A DNA stretch of 64,000 nt from Gibbula magus (Eukaryota > Mollusca > Gastropoda > Trochida > Trochidae). The position numbers and the translations under genes are program-made. The notes below the pieces were generated by a model. That model worked only from the letters and a program-made list of their open reading frames with translations, did not search any database and was not told the origin of the DNA. Positions 36,246 to 48,912 of the stretch are shown piece by piece; position 1 is the stretch's first letter; the number at the start of each line of letters is the position of its first letter. The stretch is from positions 33,487,875-33,551,874 of the forward strand of contig OW388296.1 in assembly GCA_936450465.1 (NCBI GenBank), read 5' to 3'.

Positions 36246-38460
36246 TGTTATGTCCTACAAACAAACGCACGTTGTTAGTTCACGGAGCGCTACTGTCACT
36301 TACATTCCGTTTGATAGTGTCGCTTAGTAATTAAATGCCAAACGAAAATACCAATTGAAAATTAATTCTTAGGTATTCTAATTATTATTTCAATACATTT
36401 AAAGGACATTTGACAAACAATTTTTTTTTGCAACGCAAAACGAATGCGGAAGTAATGTTAATGTGGAATGACACTGACAAACATAAAGGATCGCAAAGCT
36501 TGATTGGCATTGATGCTATGATAAATGTATCCGATCCGTTATCATAAAACTTCTTTCACTTACATATAAAACTGCATATATAAACCATATATAGACATCC
36601 TACACCCGAAAAAATTAATTATTTTCTGTGCGTTCATTTACACATTATCTTCTCTCAGTTCAATCATGTTAACATTCACTTTTTATACTCCAATTTTACG
36701 TGTATTCAGTAAGGTCTTTTGCATTCAGAAATGAATATCCAAGTTTTGATAAAGAAAATCCTGATATTGAAAGTATATAAACGTTAGTGGGGAAGAAATT
36801 GATAGAAATACATAAGCCAGTGTTGATAACTTTATTATTAATTTTAAAATATTTTAAATGTACCACAGAGAAATGATCTAAATCAGGGAACTTCATATAC
36901 TTGTTTAACATTTTTTTTTAATGCATTGCACTTTAATTATAACTGAAAACTGTTCTGAATGTCAATACGTATTATTCTTACAGACAAATAATCAAGGGGA
37001 AATGTTCTTTAGTTGAGTTGAATTTATCTCTAGTAATTATTTTACAAAATTTTCTCAACTAGTTTAAATTATTTATTGGTTTTGAATATGTTAATTTATC
37101 TATTTTCATTTACTTATCAAGCAAACTATATTTTTAGTAATTGAATCAGTGAAAAGTGTATCGTTGTGGGACAGAACTATATTTGTCCATGATTAATATG
37201 TCCATCAATTCTATATAAAGAATCAAATTACTGAATTCAAGTATGAAATGTAAATCATAAGCCTAGATCTGTTGTTTCACACTTTAAACAATAAACATTC
37301 AACTTCTACATGCCTAAATATGAAAATACATAGATTGCAAATTGAAAATAGAATTGTATCACTGGTAATGTCAAAAATATAATTGCACTGTTGAATTTAA
37401 AAATTGAATCGACTGTAACATATACAGGATATAATTTTTTTATTTTTAAAACGTACAATTTCACTAAAATGGTCATTCATGAATACATTAACATGCGTAT
37501 TGTTTTCAATAAATCAACTATGTGTGTTATTAATTCATGTATGAAACGATGATATTTTTTATTAAGATAATAGTTCCGATAAGTTATGTTTTACAACAAT
37601 ATGTCTCCCCTAAACATACGTCTTTGCCGTGTCTATTAACACTTGTGTTTGTTAGTCATTAATGTAACAAACTCATTGTAGTAGAAATATATATCAAATT
37701 ATTAATTTAAAAGTTCAAAGAAAAGAAATGTTCATTCAATTAATGTGTTGTCAAGGAAAAACACAACACAATCCGGCTAGAAGTTGCAGAATGGGCTTCT
37801 TTGTACACATATTTTAAGGATTAGAGTGTTTGAAAAGTCCAGAAACTGTACTAAGAGTGTGACATTTTAGATATTCAGTATATATTTATAAATAGAGCAA
37901 TCTACACAAGAGAGCTGCTGAAAATGAAAATAAGTCATTCAAATATTTGTTCTTTCTGTAAATCTGAACCAGAAGGTTTCCAATATGTTTTCATAAATGC
38001 AATCACGTAAATGAATTTTGCGGGAATCGAAAGTTCCATGAACAATCGTCTTTTATCACCCAAAACTGGCTCCCTAAGTAGATGGTACTTTTGTGAGATC
38101 AAGCGATATCGACAAGCGATATCTACATTCTAGATAACGCTAAAATCAAATCTTCATAATCCTTTTATATAATCAGTTAATGACAGTTAATTTGTCACTT
38201 TAATGAACTCGTGTTGATATATTGATATATCCATAGAAAGTGTTGTAAATGTTGTCAAGGATGTATCTAATGTTGAAAACATTATTCGCTCGTATAGTAA
38301 AAAACAAAGCCTTCATTCCATGCGAAATGGAATTTTTGTAACAATATTTCCAGGTTTTAAAATTGTTTCTTAGCTCTGCACATCCTTTGTGTGTTTCACT
38401 TTTGTCTGTATACCTATGAAATGAACTTGAGAAAACATTTGAAAATAATGTTTCATTGAG
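36246..38460. other. AT-rich gene desert
   Basis: About 2.2 kb of low-GC sequence without a supported gene, RNA or repeat. Confidence 0.55.
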
Positions 38461-38660
38461 CTATACCTTACGGATTTTTAGTTCTGCCCCAGAAAGGAAT
38501 CCAAGTTGCGTTTCCATGGAAACGGGGAAAACAAATACCGAACTGTGACCAGTGTTGCGACGATCCAAAAGCTGAGACAGGAAAATGACAATCATTTTGT
38601 GGACCCAAATCAAAGCAGTCCGTGACACTGACAGTAATTTATGTTTCGAAACCACTTGAA
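38461..38660 (-). other. GC-richer patch, possible exon
   Basis: About 190 bp stands out from AT-rich flanks and is open in more than one minus-strand frame, with a gtaagg donor-like string at its minus-strand 3' end and ttacgtaatttcaag upstream. No family is recognised in either frame and no second exon was found. Confidence 0.2.
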
Positions 38661-39107
38661 ATTACGTAAGGTTTATTTTGAAAAGTAACAAATATTCACC
38701 ATCATGTATTTATTTAAAAAATGTCGATAAATTATCTAACAAAATTTGAATGTGAACAAATGTCCCAACCAACTGTTTTTTTTTGTGTTATTATTTTTTT
38801 TACAAAAGACGCAATGTTTTCTTTTTACCCAATTGATACAGTGTCTTACTTATGAAGGCATTAAACATGTAGTTTTATAGTATGCCAACTCTTTATATAT
38901 GTATAGGTATCATTATACCCGAGTGTAAACTGTGCAATCCTGTATACCCTTTTACAATCAAATGCACAAAAAAATTCAACACCCCTCTGGGTCACAAAAA
39001 AATGTACGATTTATTACTTGACTCACACATTTGGATAAACTAACTTACTATCATAGATGGGATTATTACTCACCCGTTGAAGATATCGCAGTTTAATAAT
39101 TCTACCG

Positions 39108-39131
39108 TGTTATTACACTTAGTGTAATAAC
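39108..39131. repeat. Perfect short hairpin
   Basis: gttattacac tta gtgtaataac, 10-bp perfect arms and a 3-base loop, within a modestly GC-richer stretch (39060-39560) that otherwise holds only short unassigned frames on both strands. Confidence 0.8.
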
Positions 39132-39551
39132 ATCGCGTGCTGCCGATTGACGTGACGATTGCCAATTGATATGGGGGGGAAATTTTGAGGTGATTGCACA
39201 ATGTGACATCAAATATGTGCCCGACCATCGGGCTCGCAACAGATATAACCACGTCTCGAACGTTCGGGCAGGCAGTTAGTTCCTCCATAGTAAAGTGCGA
39301 TGGTCTCCTATAATGTTTTAGTCAATGTGCTTTTGTCAACAGTATGCTAATAATAGGAAGACAACTTTCAAATATGTGTTCGTACGTAGTTGCTGGGAGA
39401 TGCTTGCCAACGGAGAAGTCATTGTTGAACATTGTGTTTGTCGGATCGGGATTATTCGTTCATTTCCGCTAATTTCCGTAATATTCCAAATATGGTCAAT
39501 GCGAAATCGTGTAGAGATGTGATTTGAGACATTGCAATCGCAACTATGCAA

Positions 39552-40886
39552 GTCATGTCAGTCTCGAAATGCTAAAGTCCGTTTTACAAAGCTGACTTTG
39601 CAACTCCTCATTTTCCATTTTTCATTTGTCAAACGTAAGTTGTAACATTACACAATATGTATATTTTTAGATTTAAAAATTAAAAATGACAAGATGACTT
39701 TTCGACTTTGTAAAGTTGAGAATAGAAAGTTAAGATTGACAGGATTAAAATGTTAGTTTTGTATGGTTGGACATGTCTTTTCGAGACTTGTATGGTTGAG
39801 AACGACATGTTACACTTTACAAGTTACAAGTCAACATGTCTTCATTTTTGGCACAAATCCCCTTCCATAGATTAAAGGGAGGTAACTCTTTTCTCCTTTT
39901 CTCAAGTTCATTAGGTTATCAGATATATACTACGAACGTCGGGTATTTTCACATAAAAGAAATAGTAATTGCTGTTCTTATTCCTAGATTTTGAAGGGCT
40001 TTTAACTGTTTCTGTTCAATGGATTGATACCTAGACCATTGCAATAAATGTAATATTTCTCAAATAATATTAACTTTCGATTTGAGTATGTGCAAATTTT
40101 TTTTCTGAATGAATGTGAAGGACTTTATTGTTTCTGTATGGCATATATGATATTAATATCGATTACTAATAAGTGTTTAGTTCCATGTTTACGTTCAGCT
40201 AGTGTTACAGTACATATTGTTACAACCACGAGATGAATATCATATATGTGAATATTCTATCAGTGTAGATGTTTTTTTATTTAAACAATTTCAAATTGGG
40301 TTAAATACAGCATTTCACGTAATTCCAAGAAAGATGTTGCCGATAGGTCGGTGATAGAACTTTCGCTTTAAGAAGTTGTTTATCCAATAATGACTGTTCC
40401 GAGTTTCACCTTGTTCTCGTTACTTTATTCAAATGATGATTTCAGAAATCACAATAAGACATCTGTCGGATTCCATTTGGACAATGTGGTATCTATGTAT
40501 CTTAAATGACTGAATTTTAAATTTTGGAATATATATCAGAAATAAAGTAATCAAGATAAAATAGAAATACAATATGGACGTAATAGTCCAACAATTGTTT
40601 TCTTATTTATGTTTGAGTTTGAACAAAATCTCAAGAAAAAAACACATGCTGTTTGCTTTGATTAAATTACTTTATTAGATCTGTAAGATGTCTTAAATAA
40701 ATAATTCTGCATCGAATAAGCATGTTTTATTATTTATTGTTAATTGCAATATCAGAGGAAATAAATAAATACAACCACAACAAAGTAAGTATTCTCTTAA
40801 AACTTATATTCATTTATTTATCACAATTGATTGAGCAAATATTGACTCGACCTCATATTGGAGAGAGACCATAAGATATTGTTAAA
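39552..40886. other. AT-rich interval
   Basis: No supported gene. Contains one aaagggaggtaactc string at 39873. Confidence 0.5.
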
Positions 40887-41000
40887 TCAACCAGGGCGAG
40901 AGGTGTCACTGCAAGCAGGGCGTTATCAAGGTAGGTTCAGGGTGTTTTGCTGGAGTCAGTATTTGACTTAAAGAGTTATAGAGAAATTTCTTGATATATT
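40887..41000 (+). repeat. Dispersed repeat D2, copy 1
   Basis: ccagggcgagaggtgtcact, gcgttatcaaggtaggttca and ggagtcagtatttgac match the reverse complement of 62280-62385. About 115 bp at high identity. Element type unknown. Confidence 0.75.
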
Positions 41001-41089
41001 CTTTATTCCTCCAAAGGAGAGTTAAAACAACATCGTGTATGCATGAATGTACATTTACAACTTGTATGTACAAGTAAACATTGAATATG

Positions 41090-41400
41090 TATATTGAATG
41101 GATTTTTTTATAGAATATTTTAGATTAGCTGAAAGTAGAAGTTTGCAATAACAGTCTCAGCATAGAGATTAAGGTCGCATAGTTCTGTACACACAGGGGG
41201 ACTGCAGGACAACAAACATGTCACCAATTGTATGTCCGATTTGGCATGGAGTGTCACACTCACTTCTGGAGGGCTGATGTTAATGAGGGAGCACCACAGA
41301 GTGTCTCTCTGGCACTGGTAGCTGGGGCAGTGACAGATCACGTGTGTTAGGAGATCCTCACACTGGTTTCTACAGTTCGAACAGTCACAGAGTTTCGATT
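41090..41400 (-). pseudogene. LINE C-terminal fragment
   Basis: The minus-strand translation has a Cys/His cluster (CSNCRNQCEDLLTHVICHC) followed by RDTLW about 10 residues later and a stop near 41120. Cys...His...Cys then R..LW is typical of the region after the reverse transcriptase in non-LTR retrotransposons. The rest of the element is absent. Confidence 0.55.
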
Positions 41401-41544
41401 TGAGTATTAAGAAATTAAGAAGAATTAATTAAGAAAATATTGAATAAAACTGGGTAGAGTTGCACAAAGTAGTCTCTAGTAGAAGATTCATCATTTGAGA
41501 GTAAACAACGTTGTTTATAAGATACATTAACTTCCATTGTCTCT

Positions 41545-41670
41545 TTAGATTGGCGGGAAACGTGTTGAAGCCTGTACTGTAGCTGTGTTAACAATTATTC
41601 TTAACTATGTATTTATCAACTGTATGTACACAAGTGAGACTGTAATAAAATCTGTCTGTCTGTAGCGAAG
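41545..41670 (+). mobile_element. Retroelement 3' tail ending in (CTGT)n
   Basis: gagactgtaataaaatctgt followed by ctgtctgtag is a polyadenylation-type motif with a short tetranucleotide tail, characteristic of LINE 3' ends. Opposite in orientation to the fragment at 41090. Confidence 0.45.
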
Positions 41671-43040
41671 GTAATCATGCAGCAAGGGAGGTAACCCGAA
41701 GTGTACCTATTCACAATACCACACGTCCTTGTCAGAAAGAATAGTAAAAGTAGTGTGTACGTCACTGTTCATGAAGCTGTATATATGTAAGGAAGCTGCA
41801 TTTAGATAAGCATGTATTTGCATGTTTGCCAATCACGTTTTTTGTTAAAGACAATATCATCTCTCTATTTTTTTCGATGTTAAGTCGTTTATTCATATAG
41901 ACAATACTTTCAAGTAAACAAAACACCTAAGATTATTTCGAAGCGTCACCTACTTAAAAAGATCTTGCCATTCAAAGTGAGTAAAGTGGCCTGCTAATTA
42001 TCCCAATCCTTAAAAAGTCTGCCGGCCGCCGTTAGCTTTCGTTAGCGATGTGACGTCATACTCAGGCGTTGCTTAATGAAATCCTTAGACGATTTGTCAA
42101 TTTTCGTCGATAATTCGTGTAAAACACAATAAGAAAGATTCGACATTACAAGTTTCCAATAGAATAGGTATTATATAGGGAGTAATTTCGGAGTTTTAAG
42201 AGCATTTTTCGATATTCAATCGCTGTTTTTAGATTTGTTCTTTTCCCAATCGAGTGGAGTGTTAGGTTATCTTATAGGCTACACTATGTTTTGAAATGAA
42301 TAACTGACAATTCAAAAATAAAAAAAGATCATGCAATTTTGTTTATTATAAACGTCATTATTAGTTAAATGTTTTGTTGTGCTTGATTTTGTGTTTGAAG
42401 AGGCCAATAGTTTGAAATCTTCTGCGTCAATATTTTTCAGGGTGACTTTATATTGCTAGTAGAATAGTTGCATTATACCTTAAAAAATAATATAATTTTC
42501 ATCACTGTTACTGGTTTAAAATTTTTTTTTTAAATATTCGGGCTATCTTTTAATCTATAGTCGTGACATTTACAATTATACTTAGAGTCAGTGTAATACC
42601 ACTGACCTAACATAAACATTCATTAGATATAGCATTGCGTGAGCTTTACTAAAAAAAACATCAGATTTTCTCATTTTCCTAATATGAGGAACACATATTT
42701 TCTTATTTTGCAATTGGACGAATGTGAAAACAAAAATTATTCAACATACCCATGAGTCAATGAATGAGGCGTGTTAACACCGTTATAATCCTATTAAATG
42801 TGAAATAGATCTCTGTGACGTTTTTTCATCATCTTACATGCGTGCCGCCGCCATATTGGGCAACGATAAGAATTGTTTCAAAACACATTGCAGAATTACG
42901 GGTCCAACAATGGTCACATCCGGTATTAAACAGTGTTGACATCCGCTGCCATTTGTGGTACGTTTTACGGGGCGTGTATATATTTAATTTTGTTTTATAG
43001 GGACATAGGTAAATATGTTATTTATTCAGCAGCAACTATT
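41671..43040. other. Upstream region of the glycosyltransferase gene
   Basis: No coding region. 42830-42990 is GC-richer (gtgccgccgccatattgg) and could include the promoter or an untranslated first exon of the gene starting at 43620, but no transcript evidence exists. A tgacgtca palindrome lies near 42051. Confidence 0.35.
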
Positions 43041-43331
43041 TTAAAGGGGAAGAAGCACGTTTTTTGCAAATTTTATTTTTTTAAATTTCCCATTTAACAT
43101 GATTGTTCATGTAATTTATATTTACTTTAGAGGGTTAAACATCTTATTACACAAACCAAGTATTCGTAGTGTTAATAACGGGGTTGAGTATAACGCAGAC
43201 ATTGCATGGCGGCCAAGTTATTGTGAAAAATATTCCCATGACTTTGCTAGTGTTTTAATATTGGTGGCATTATTTTTCACATACATTTCATCGACTTATT
43301 TCAGCACAAAAACGTGCTACTGCACCTTGAA
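43041..43331. mobile_element. M1 MITE, 283-bp copy
   Basis: ttaaaggggaagaagcacgt at the left and aaacgtgctactgcacct at the right; the right flank has mutated to tgaa. It lies about 290 bp upstream of the glycosyltransferase start codon, so it sits in or near that gene's 5' region. Confidence 0.8.
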
Positions 43332-43619
43332 AGGAATAGCTTGGTTCATTCTACTTTAAAGGAACATATTGTTTTATAGCACTTTTAAAGCATCTGTATT
43401 GCAAGTGTCCTTTGTTGCTTTTATGTAAATAGATTGCTTCATATTTTAACGCACTTTTGCCAGCTAAAGTCTCATGTGTCATAATTTGCATTTCTGAATA
43501 ACAATTAAATGTATTAATTGAATAATTTTTAATTTCAAGGAAATATATGGACACTGGGAAAGCGAGGATTCAGTTCAACTCAAAGATTCGCCCAGTTCCT
43601 GCTCGTTGATAATTTGGGA

Positions 43620-46180
43620 ATGGTCGACAGTCAACCATGCACAGGGTTCAGCCCTCGTGTGACGATTAAGTGCATGTTCCTCACATTGTGCTTAATAACA
43701 TGCTCAGCTGTCCTACTGTACAGTGCAGGGACAGTGTTTGTGCCACGCATAGAGAATATAAAGCCCATAGACCTTATAAAGCCCACGAACCTTACAAAGC
43801 CCATAGACCTTATAAAGCCCATAGGCCTTGATGACAATTTCAATCGGCGTTGGAGAAAAGTTGGACAATCTGACGAAGGCTATGTTTTCTCAGCTTACTA
43901 TAAACGTTTCGAACATGTTGTGGAGATGGTGGGCATCGTGAAGAGATCAAGACTGAACTCCATATTCAACTGCATGTTCCAAGAGGGAGTAGCGAGTGAC
44001 GGTCAATATAGGTATACTGCAGCGCTTGAATACATTCATCTACGTAAGAATTTGGTACAGTAAGTAATTCTTGTCGATCGATGATTAACACCTAGCAATG
44101 TTGTGAAACTTGATACAGGCCTGTAAGACCCTTGTAATGTTCGTATTTTATTAACAAAAACAAACTACCTCCTTTGCTCTCGACAACAGTGGGTAAGTAA
44201 ACCGATAGCATATTTCATTATTTGATATTGATGGGGACGTTTCCTGACTCATTTTTCAGCATATTTCCTCATTGAAAAATATACTTTTGCATGAACTCTT
44301 GACTAGGTTCAAATTTGCCGTTCACTCCCTGAAAATAGGGTGGGGAGGGTTCATCTTTTGGGTCGATCCAATTTACATGGACAAATCAGGGGATGGGGTG
44401 TGAGTGTGAACTGAAACTATAGAGTGTAGGCATCGTTTATTGACCATAACTTTAAACTGGTTGAATTTATTTCAGTGCAATTTAATATACATACAAATCA
44501 AGTTGTGTCTGATCATCTGACCTCTGATATTGAGAATATGTTTATGTTGATGTAAATGTATATGTTTTGGAATGTTAGTGCTACAATGTTTGTGCTTTTT
44601 AACGTTGTTGATCTCTTATACAACATAAAACACTTATTTTTTTAATGTGTGATAGCGATACTCCCCCAAAACCCACCCCTTCGTGTTGATTTCGATGTCC
44701 CTACACATTTATATAAGTATTTATATACAACATAGATATTAGCACATGATAAGGGCATGGCAAAAAGTGAGGAAGTAATGGAAGTTTACACCTGTAGTGT
44801 TATCAGAAATCTCTGGTACAGAAAATACGATGAAATGCAGCATGGTCTTCATCAGCAAGTGATAGAGTTATGTCTGTTCATTGGCCAGTGATAGAGTTAT
44901 GTTTGTTCATTAGCCAGTGATAGAGTTATGTCTGTTCATTAGCCAGTGATAGAGTTATGTCTTTTCATTAGCCAGTGATAGAGTTATGTCTGTTCGATCA
45001 TTAGCCAGTGATAGAGTTATGTCTGTTCGATCATTATCCAGTGATAAAGGTATGTCTTGTGGAGCCTGTTCACGTACCGTGGATTTCCAATCCTTCATAA
45101 ATGCCTTATATATAGATTATACATAACAATTAATGTAGAAATACACACATTTGATCCAACATGGACAGACACCCACAACAAGCACATGCCATATAATTTA
45201 AATATAAAGTGAGCATTGAGTTGTTTCGCAACATCTTTTTAGCAATTTGATTTCCTTCAGTTTTTAAGTTAAATGATTTGTTTATATCGATTGTTTGCAG
45301 ATTCGAGACTCTTTTCATCAGATGTGCAATTCCGCTTGATATTAACCCGTCCACAGTTACCTTTGAGATGGATAACAGTTCAACAACCTTGCCAATCGTC
45401 TACCCTCAAACAGCAAGGAACATCTACAACCTTTCGGTTTGCTTTCCGAGTTTCTTCAGATTTCAATATTATCAAAGGCTTATTGATGCCATCGAGAGCA
45501 ACATTCTATTAGGAGTTCAGTTCTTCACGGTGTACAATCATTCAGTTACAGACAAGGTAGATAAAGTGTTCAAACATTATGAAGCGCTAGGTTTGATGGA
45601 GGTGATAGAGTGGGAGCCACCTCAAAATACAGACGTACACTACGATGGGCAATGGTCTCATATCCAGGACTGTACCCTCTCACACAGATATAAATCTAAG
45701 TACGTGATGATCCTAGATGCTGATGAGCTTATTGTTCCCCACAAACACACAAACCTGCTGGATTTGATTAGAGACCTTGAAAAGGATGGCAAATATTCAG
45801 CTGGGTCATACGTTTTCCGCAATGCTTTCTTTGATGTTCACGTCGATGACAATTCGTCGTTTCCACAGAGGAAGGATGTTGAACAACTACAGATAACAAG
45901 TCTCCGATATGTTTGGCGGTCAAAAATAGATCATGGTCCGAAGTACCGAAGCAAAGCAATAGTTTCTCCACCACGTGTGCACACAGCAGGGATACACTTC
46001 ACAGCGAAGATGGGGCCTGGTTTCTCGGAACACTTAGTTGACCCTGAGATGGGTTTCCTTCACCACTATCGTCGTCTAACGAAAGTTAAAAACGGAACGA
46101 AAGATGATTTTATGAGAAAATATACAAGGAGACTGGTACCTATAGTTAAACGGGTCCACTCAGTGCTGGGATTTATTTAG
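43620..46180 (+). CDS. GT92 (DUF23) family glycosyltransferase, two coding exons
   Basis: Exon 1 is 43620-44059 and exon 2 is 45301-46180. The donor is gtaagtaa at 44060 and the acceptor ttgtttgcag at 45291-45300; the phase-2 join restores a Gln codon and one frame of 439 residues. ATG at 43620 is the first in the frame. Residues 1-17 are a short cytosolic tail, followed by a hydrophobic anchor (CMFLTLCLITCSAVLLYSAG), so this is a type II, probably Golgi, membrane protein. A stem with four six-residue KP-x-x-L repeats follows. The catalytic domain has FSAYYKRFEHV in exon 1, ILDADEL with the DxD-type metal site at residues 286-289, and HHYRR at 401-405. GT92 enzymes studied in animals add galactose, for example to fucose on N-glycans; this acceptor is unknown. 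An alternative upstream exon joining at 43539 (tttcaag) cannot be excluded, as the frame is open back to 43533. Confidence 0.88.
43760..43831 (+). repeat. 18-bp x 4 coding repeat in the glycosyltransferase stem
   Basis: aaagcccatagaccttat and three variants, exactly 18 bp each, encode KPIDLI, KPTNLT, KPIDLI and KPIGLD. In frame, so copy number can change without breaking the protein. Confidence 0.92.
44060..45300 (+). other. Intron of the glycosyltransferase gene
   Basis: 1,241-bp GT-AG intron, mostly AT-rich, containing the 29/33-bp minisatellite at 44854. Small frames inside are not genes. Confidence 0.85.
44854..45057. repeat. 29/33-bp minisatellite in the intron
   Basis: agccagtgatagagttatgt + ctgttcatt repeated about seven times; the right copies have an extra cgat (33-bp unit). 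Likely length-polymorphic. Confidence 0.93.
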
Positions 46181-46481
46181 TAGTTGTTGATATCTTTGGG
46201 GTTAAAAATCTAAATGAATAAGCATACACTAAACACATCAATGTTCCTTTGCTTATTGATGTCTAGTGGTCATATTGGTTCGAATTAATTGTAAAATTCG
46301 TATGATATATGAATGATTTATTTGTCATCCATTGTTTGATTAACAACATTTCACTTGCCCTCTGCATGGGAGAACCATGGATGTGTGCACGAGAGTAATC
46401 TCTGACTATTTATTTCAATTGGACGATGGCCAAAGACGTAACCACGACAAGCAACCAGCCAACCCATTTAGTTTGAAGTGA

Positions 46482-46552
46482 AATAAACTGAATTGTTATC
46501 CTTTTTTCAAAAGGATCTAATAGTATACAAATATAACTGTGATTGAAATAAA
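46482..46552 (+). promoter_or_regulatory. Candidate polyadenylation signals of the glycosyltransferase gene
   Basis: AATAAA at 46482-46487 and again at 46547-46552, about 300 and 370 bp after the stop codon. Either could end the transcript. Confidence 0.5.
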
Positions 46553-46681
46553 ACTAGTTTATAAACTTTGCTTTGAAGTAAGATATAACTGACATGTACA
46601 TTGTGTACATACTGGGCAATTAGATGGTTTGAGTTTAGTTTAAACATTTAACCGGGAGAAAGGGGAAAAGAACAAGTAATT

Positions 46682-47763
46682 GTCACAAACGTGACCATGT
46701 CCCCCGCCGCAATTAAGAAATGAGCTAAAAGAATGGACACACAGCTTATACCGAGTAGTGACATTTACATGTTTGATTCAATATTGTTATATCGGGCAAA
46801 GTCTTGTAGTGACCTTGAAAACGGGGTCAAGGTCACCCAAATCGACTGGTGTCTGCGTATTCCCCAACTGAAGACAGGTACCAAATTTGAAGACTCTAGG
46901 TACAGCAGTTCATGAGATATCGTGCTAACAACATTTGACAATCAGTCTTGTAGTGACCTTGAAAATAACTTCATGGTCAACCAAATTGACTGGTATCTCG
47001 ATATTCCCCAAATGAAGACTGACACTAAATTTCAAACCAATAGTACTAGCGGTTCATGAGGAATCGCACTAACAACATTTTCAAAAAATTGTCAAAGTCT
47101 CGCCCTGACCTTGAAAATGAGGTCAAGGTCACCGAAAACTTGTCAGGTCTATGTATTCCCCAGATGAAGACTGGTACCGAGTTTGAAGGCTCTAGGTCGA
47201 AGGGTTCATGAGATATCGCGCTAAAACATTTTCAAAACTGGTCAAAGTCTCGCCGTGACCTTTAAAATGAGGTCAAGGTCATCGAAAAGTTTTCAGGTCT
47301 GCGTATTCCCCAGATGAATACTGGTACCAAGTTTGAAGATTCTAGGTTGAGCGGTTCCTTAGATATCGCGCTAACAACATTTTCAAAACTGGTCAAAGTC
47401 TCGCCGTGACCATTAAAATGAGGTCAAGGTCACCAAAAACTTTTCGGGTCTGCGTATTCCCCAGATGAAGATTGGTACCAAGTTTAAGGATTCTAGGTTG
47501 AGCAGTACATTAGATATCGCGCTAACAACATTTTCAAAACTGGTCAACGTCTCGCCGTGACCTTGTAAATGAGGTCAAGGTCACCAAAAACTTTTCAAGT
47601 CTGCGTATTCCCCAATTGAAGACTGGAATTAAGTTTGAAGATTCTAGGTTGAGCGGTTCATTAGATATCGCGCTAACAAGAAGCAGGACGGACGTACGGA
47701 CGTACGGACGTACGGAGCTGAATACTATGTCCCCCGCTCCGCGCTTCGCGGCGGCGGGGGACA
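46682..47763 (+). mobile_element. 'Pearl'-like non-autonomous element, complete (subfamily P2)
   Basis: 5' palindrome gtcacaaacgtgac; tgtcccccgccgc (46698); six tandem units of 144-152 bp each beginning gtct(t/c)g at 46801, 46945, 47097, 47247, 47398 and 47549; an ACGG/GTACGG tract (gacggacgtacggacg, 47688-47715); terminal hairpin 47728-47763 with stem tgtcccccgc/gcgggggaca and inner ccgcg/cgcgg. Same order as the 29184 element but unrelated core sequence. Units contain repeated gaggtcaaggtcacc. It lies 0.5 kb downstream of the glycosyltransferase. Reading frames inside are repeat products. Confidence 0.87.
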
Positions 47764-47984
47764 ATTAGCCAGTCACTTAACCATATATGTCATTTTCAGG
47801 GGAAGTCAGGTCATTGTTCAGTTTCCTCTATAAAAGACCTGATGCTCAGTCAGCTGTTGGGACACCTTTCAAAATCCTACAAGCAAAAATCGAAACTTAG
47901 TTACATTTGAGGTACATAATTACACCCGCTCAAAAATTGAGCACCACCAGAATGTTCATAGTTCATAGTTCAGATAATAGTCAG

Positions 47985-48125
47985 ACTTTATTTCCAGCCG
48001 ATGCTCTCAGGTTTCATCGCAATGTATAGCCACAATGGAGTTGCGGGCGTTCTCCCTTTAATGATGCAAGCAGCCATGATGAAAGTTAAATACTCTTGAT
48101 GGCGTTAAACCCATTCTACTTCACT
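47985..48125 (+). mobile_element. S1 SINE, 3' half only
   Basis: ccagccgatgctctcaggtt, agttgcgggcgttctccct and gatggcgttaaaccc align with the second half of the 18800 copy. 5' truncation is typical of retroposition. Confidence 0.8.
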
Positions 48126-48479
48126 CTTCTCAATCTGTACACCGGAAATAGCGAAGTGTACATAGGAAAACTGTTCCCAACGAGCAGACTAGATCGAAAA
48201 TTGGGATGTATTTTACTTTCATACTCTAAAATAATCAATCAGTGACAATATTATAGGTGATGATTTAGTTACATTCTCAAAGGAGTATGTGGTCTCCCAT
48301 GGTGATGATACCGTTATTTGTGATGACTGTAATATTAATTACAACTAGGATTGACGCGTCAATACTTAGGTCTTCAAGACTTCTGCTTGACCTTGAACTC
48401 CATGTTGGAGTCTCGGTTATTCATCAGTTTCTCTGCTTTAAAATGAGCTATCAAACATGTCTCTATCGTCAATAGTTAT

Positions 48480-48912
48480 TTTACAAAAATTCCCCAAAGA
48501 CAATGACCCTCTGAAAATGGAAACATCGCTTATTAATGGACCCCTACATGACCTTTCTCACGATAAAGACAAAATGGTTAATATTTTCATACTAAGGTGC
48601 AACATAGAAAGTATTGTGCTTTAATTTCCACCTAAGAAGATGTAATCATCATTACGTTTGCATGTATAAGTAATGCGTTATGTTGTTTTGAATATTCAAG
48701 AAAATACTCAAAAATGCGTTAATTTGGACCCCTAGACAACATTTGCGATGTTCGGAGCTTAACTATCAACTTTTTGATGAAAGGGTTCAACAGAAACGTT
48801 ATTGTTCTTGAAATTGTCCATCCGTAGGTATAAATACAATTTCAATATTTAATTAGTTAAGCAGTTATGATTGTTTGAACTTTGCTTAAAATGGCATTTT
48901 TTTTAAAATGGC
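48480..48912 (+). repeat. Dispersed repeat D3, copy 1
   Basis: atggacccctacatgacctt (48537), attttcatactaaggt and cttaactatcaactttttga + tgaaagggtt (48759) recur in the same order at 50304, 50350 and 50527 inside element B. About 430 bp, clearly diverged. It is probably a fragment of the same element as B. Confidence 0.75.

Noticed and set aside
43631..43843. 70-codon minus-strand frame with internal repeats
   Set aside because: Shadow of the KP-repeat stem in exon 1 of the glycosyltransferase.
46682..47763. Nuclear-receptor response-element array (repeated aggtcaaggtca)
   Set aside because: The direct half-sites occur because the P2 tandem core repeats; no reason to infer a regulatory array without binding data.
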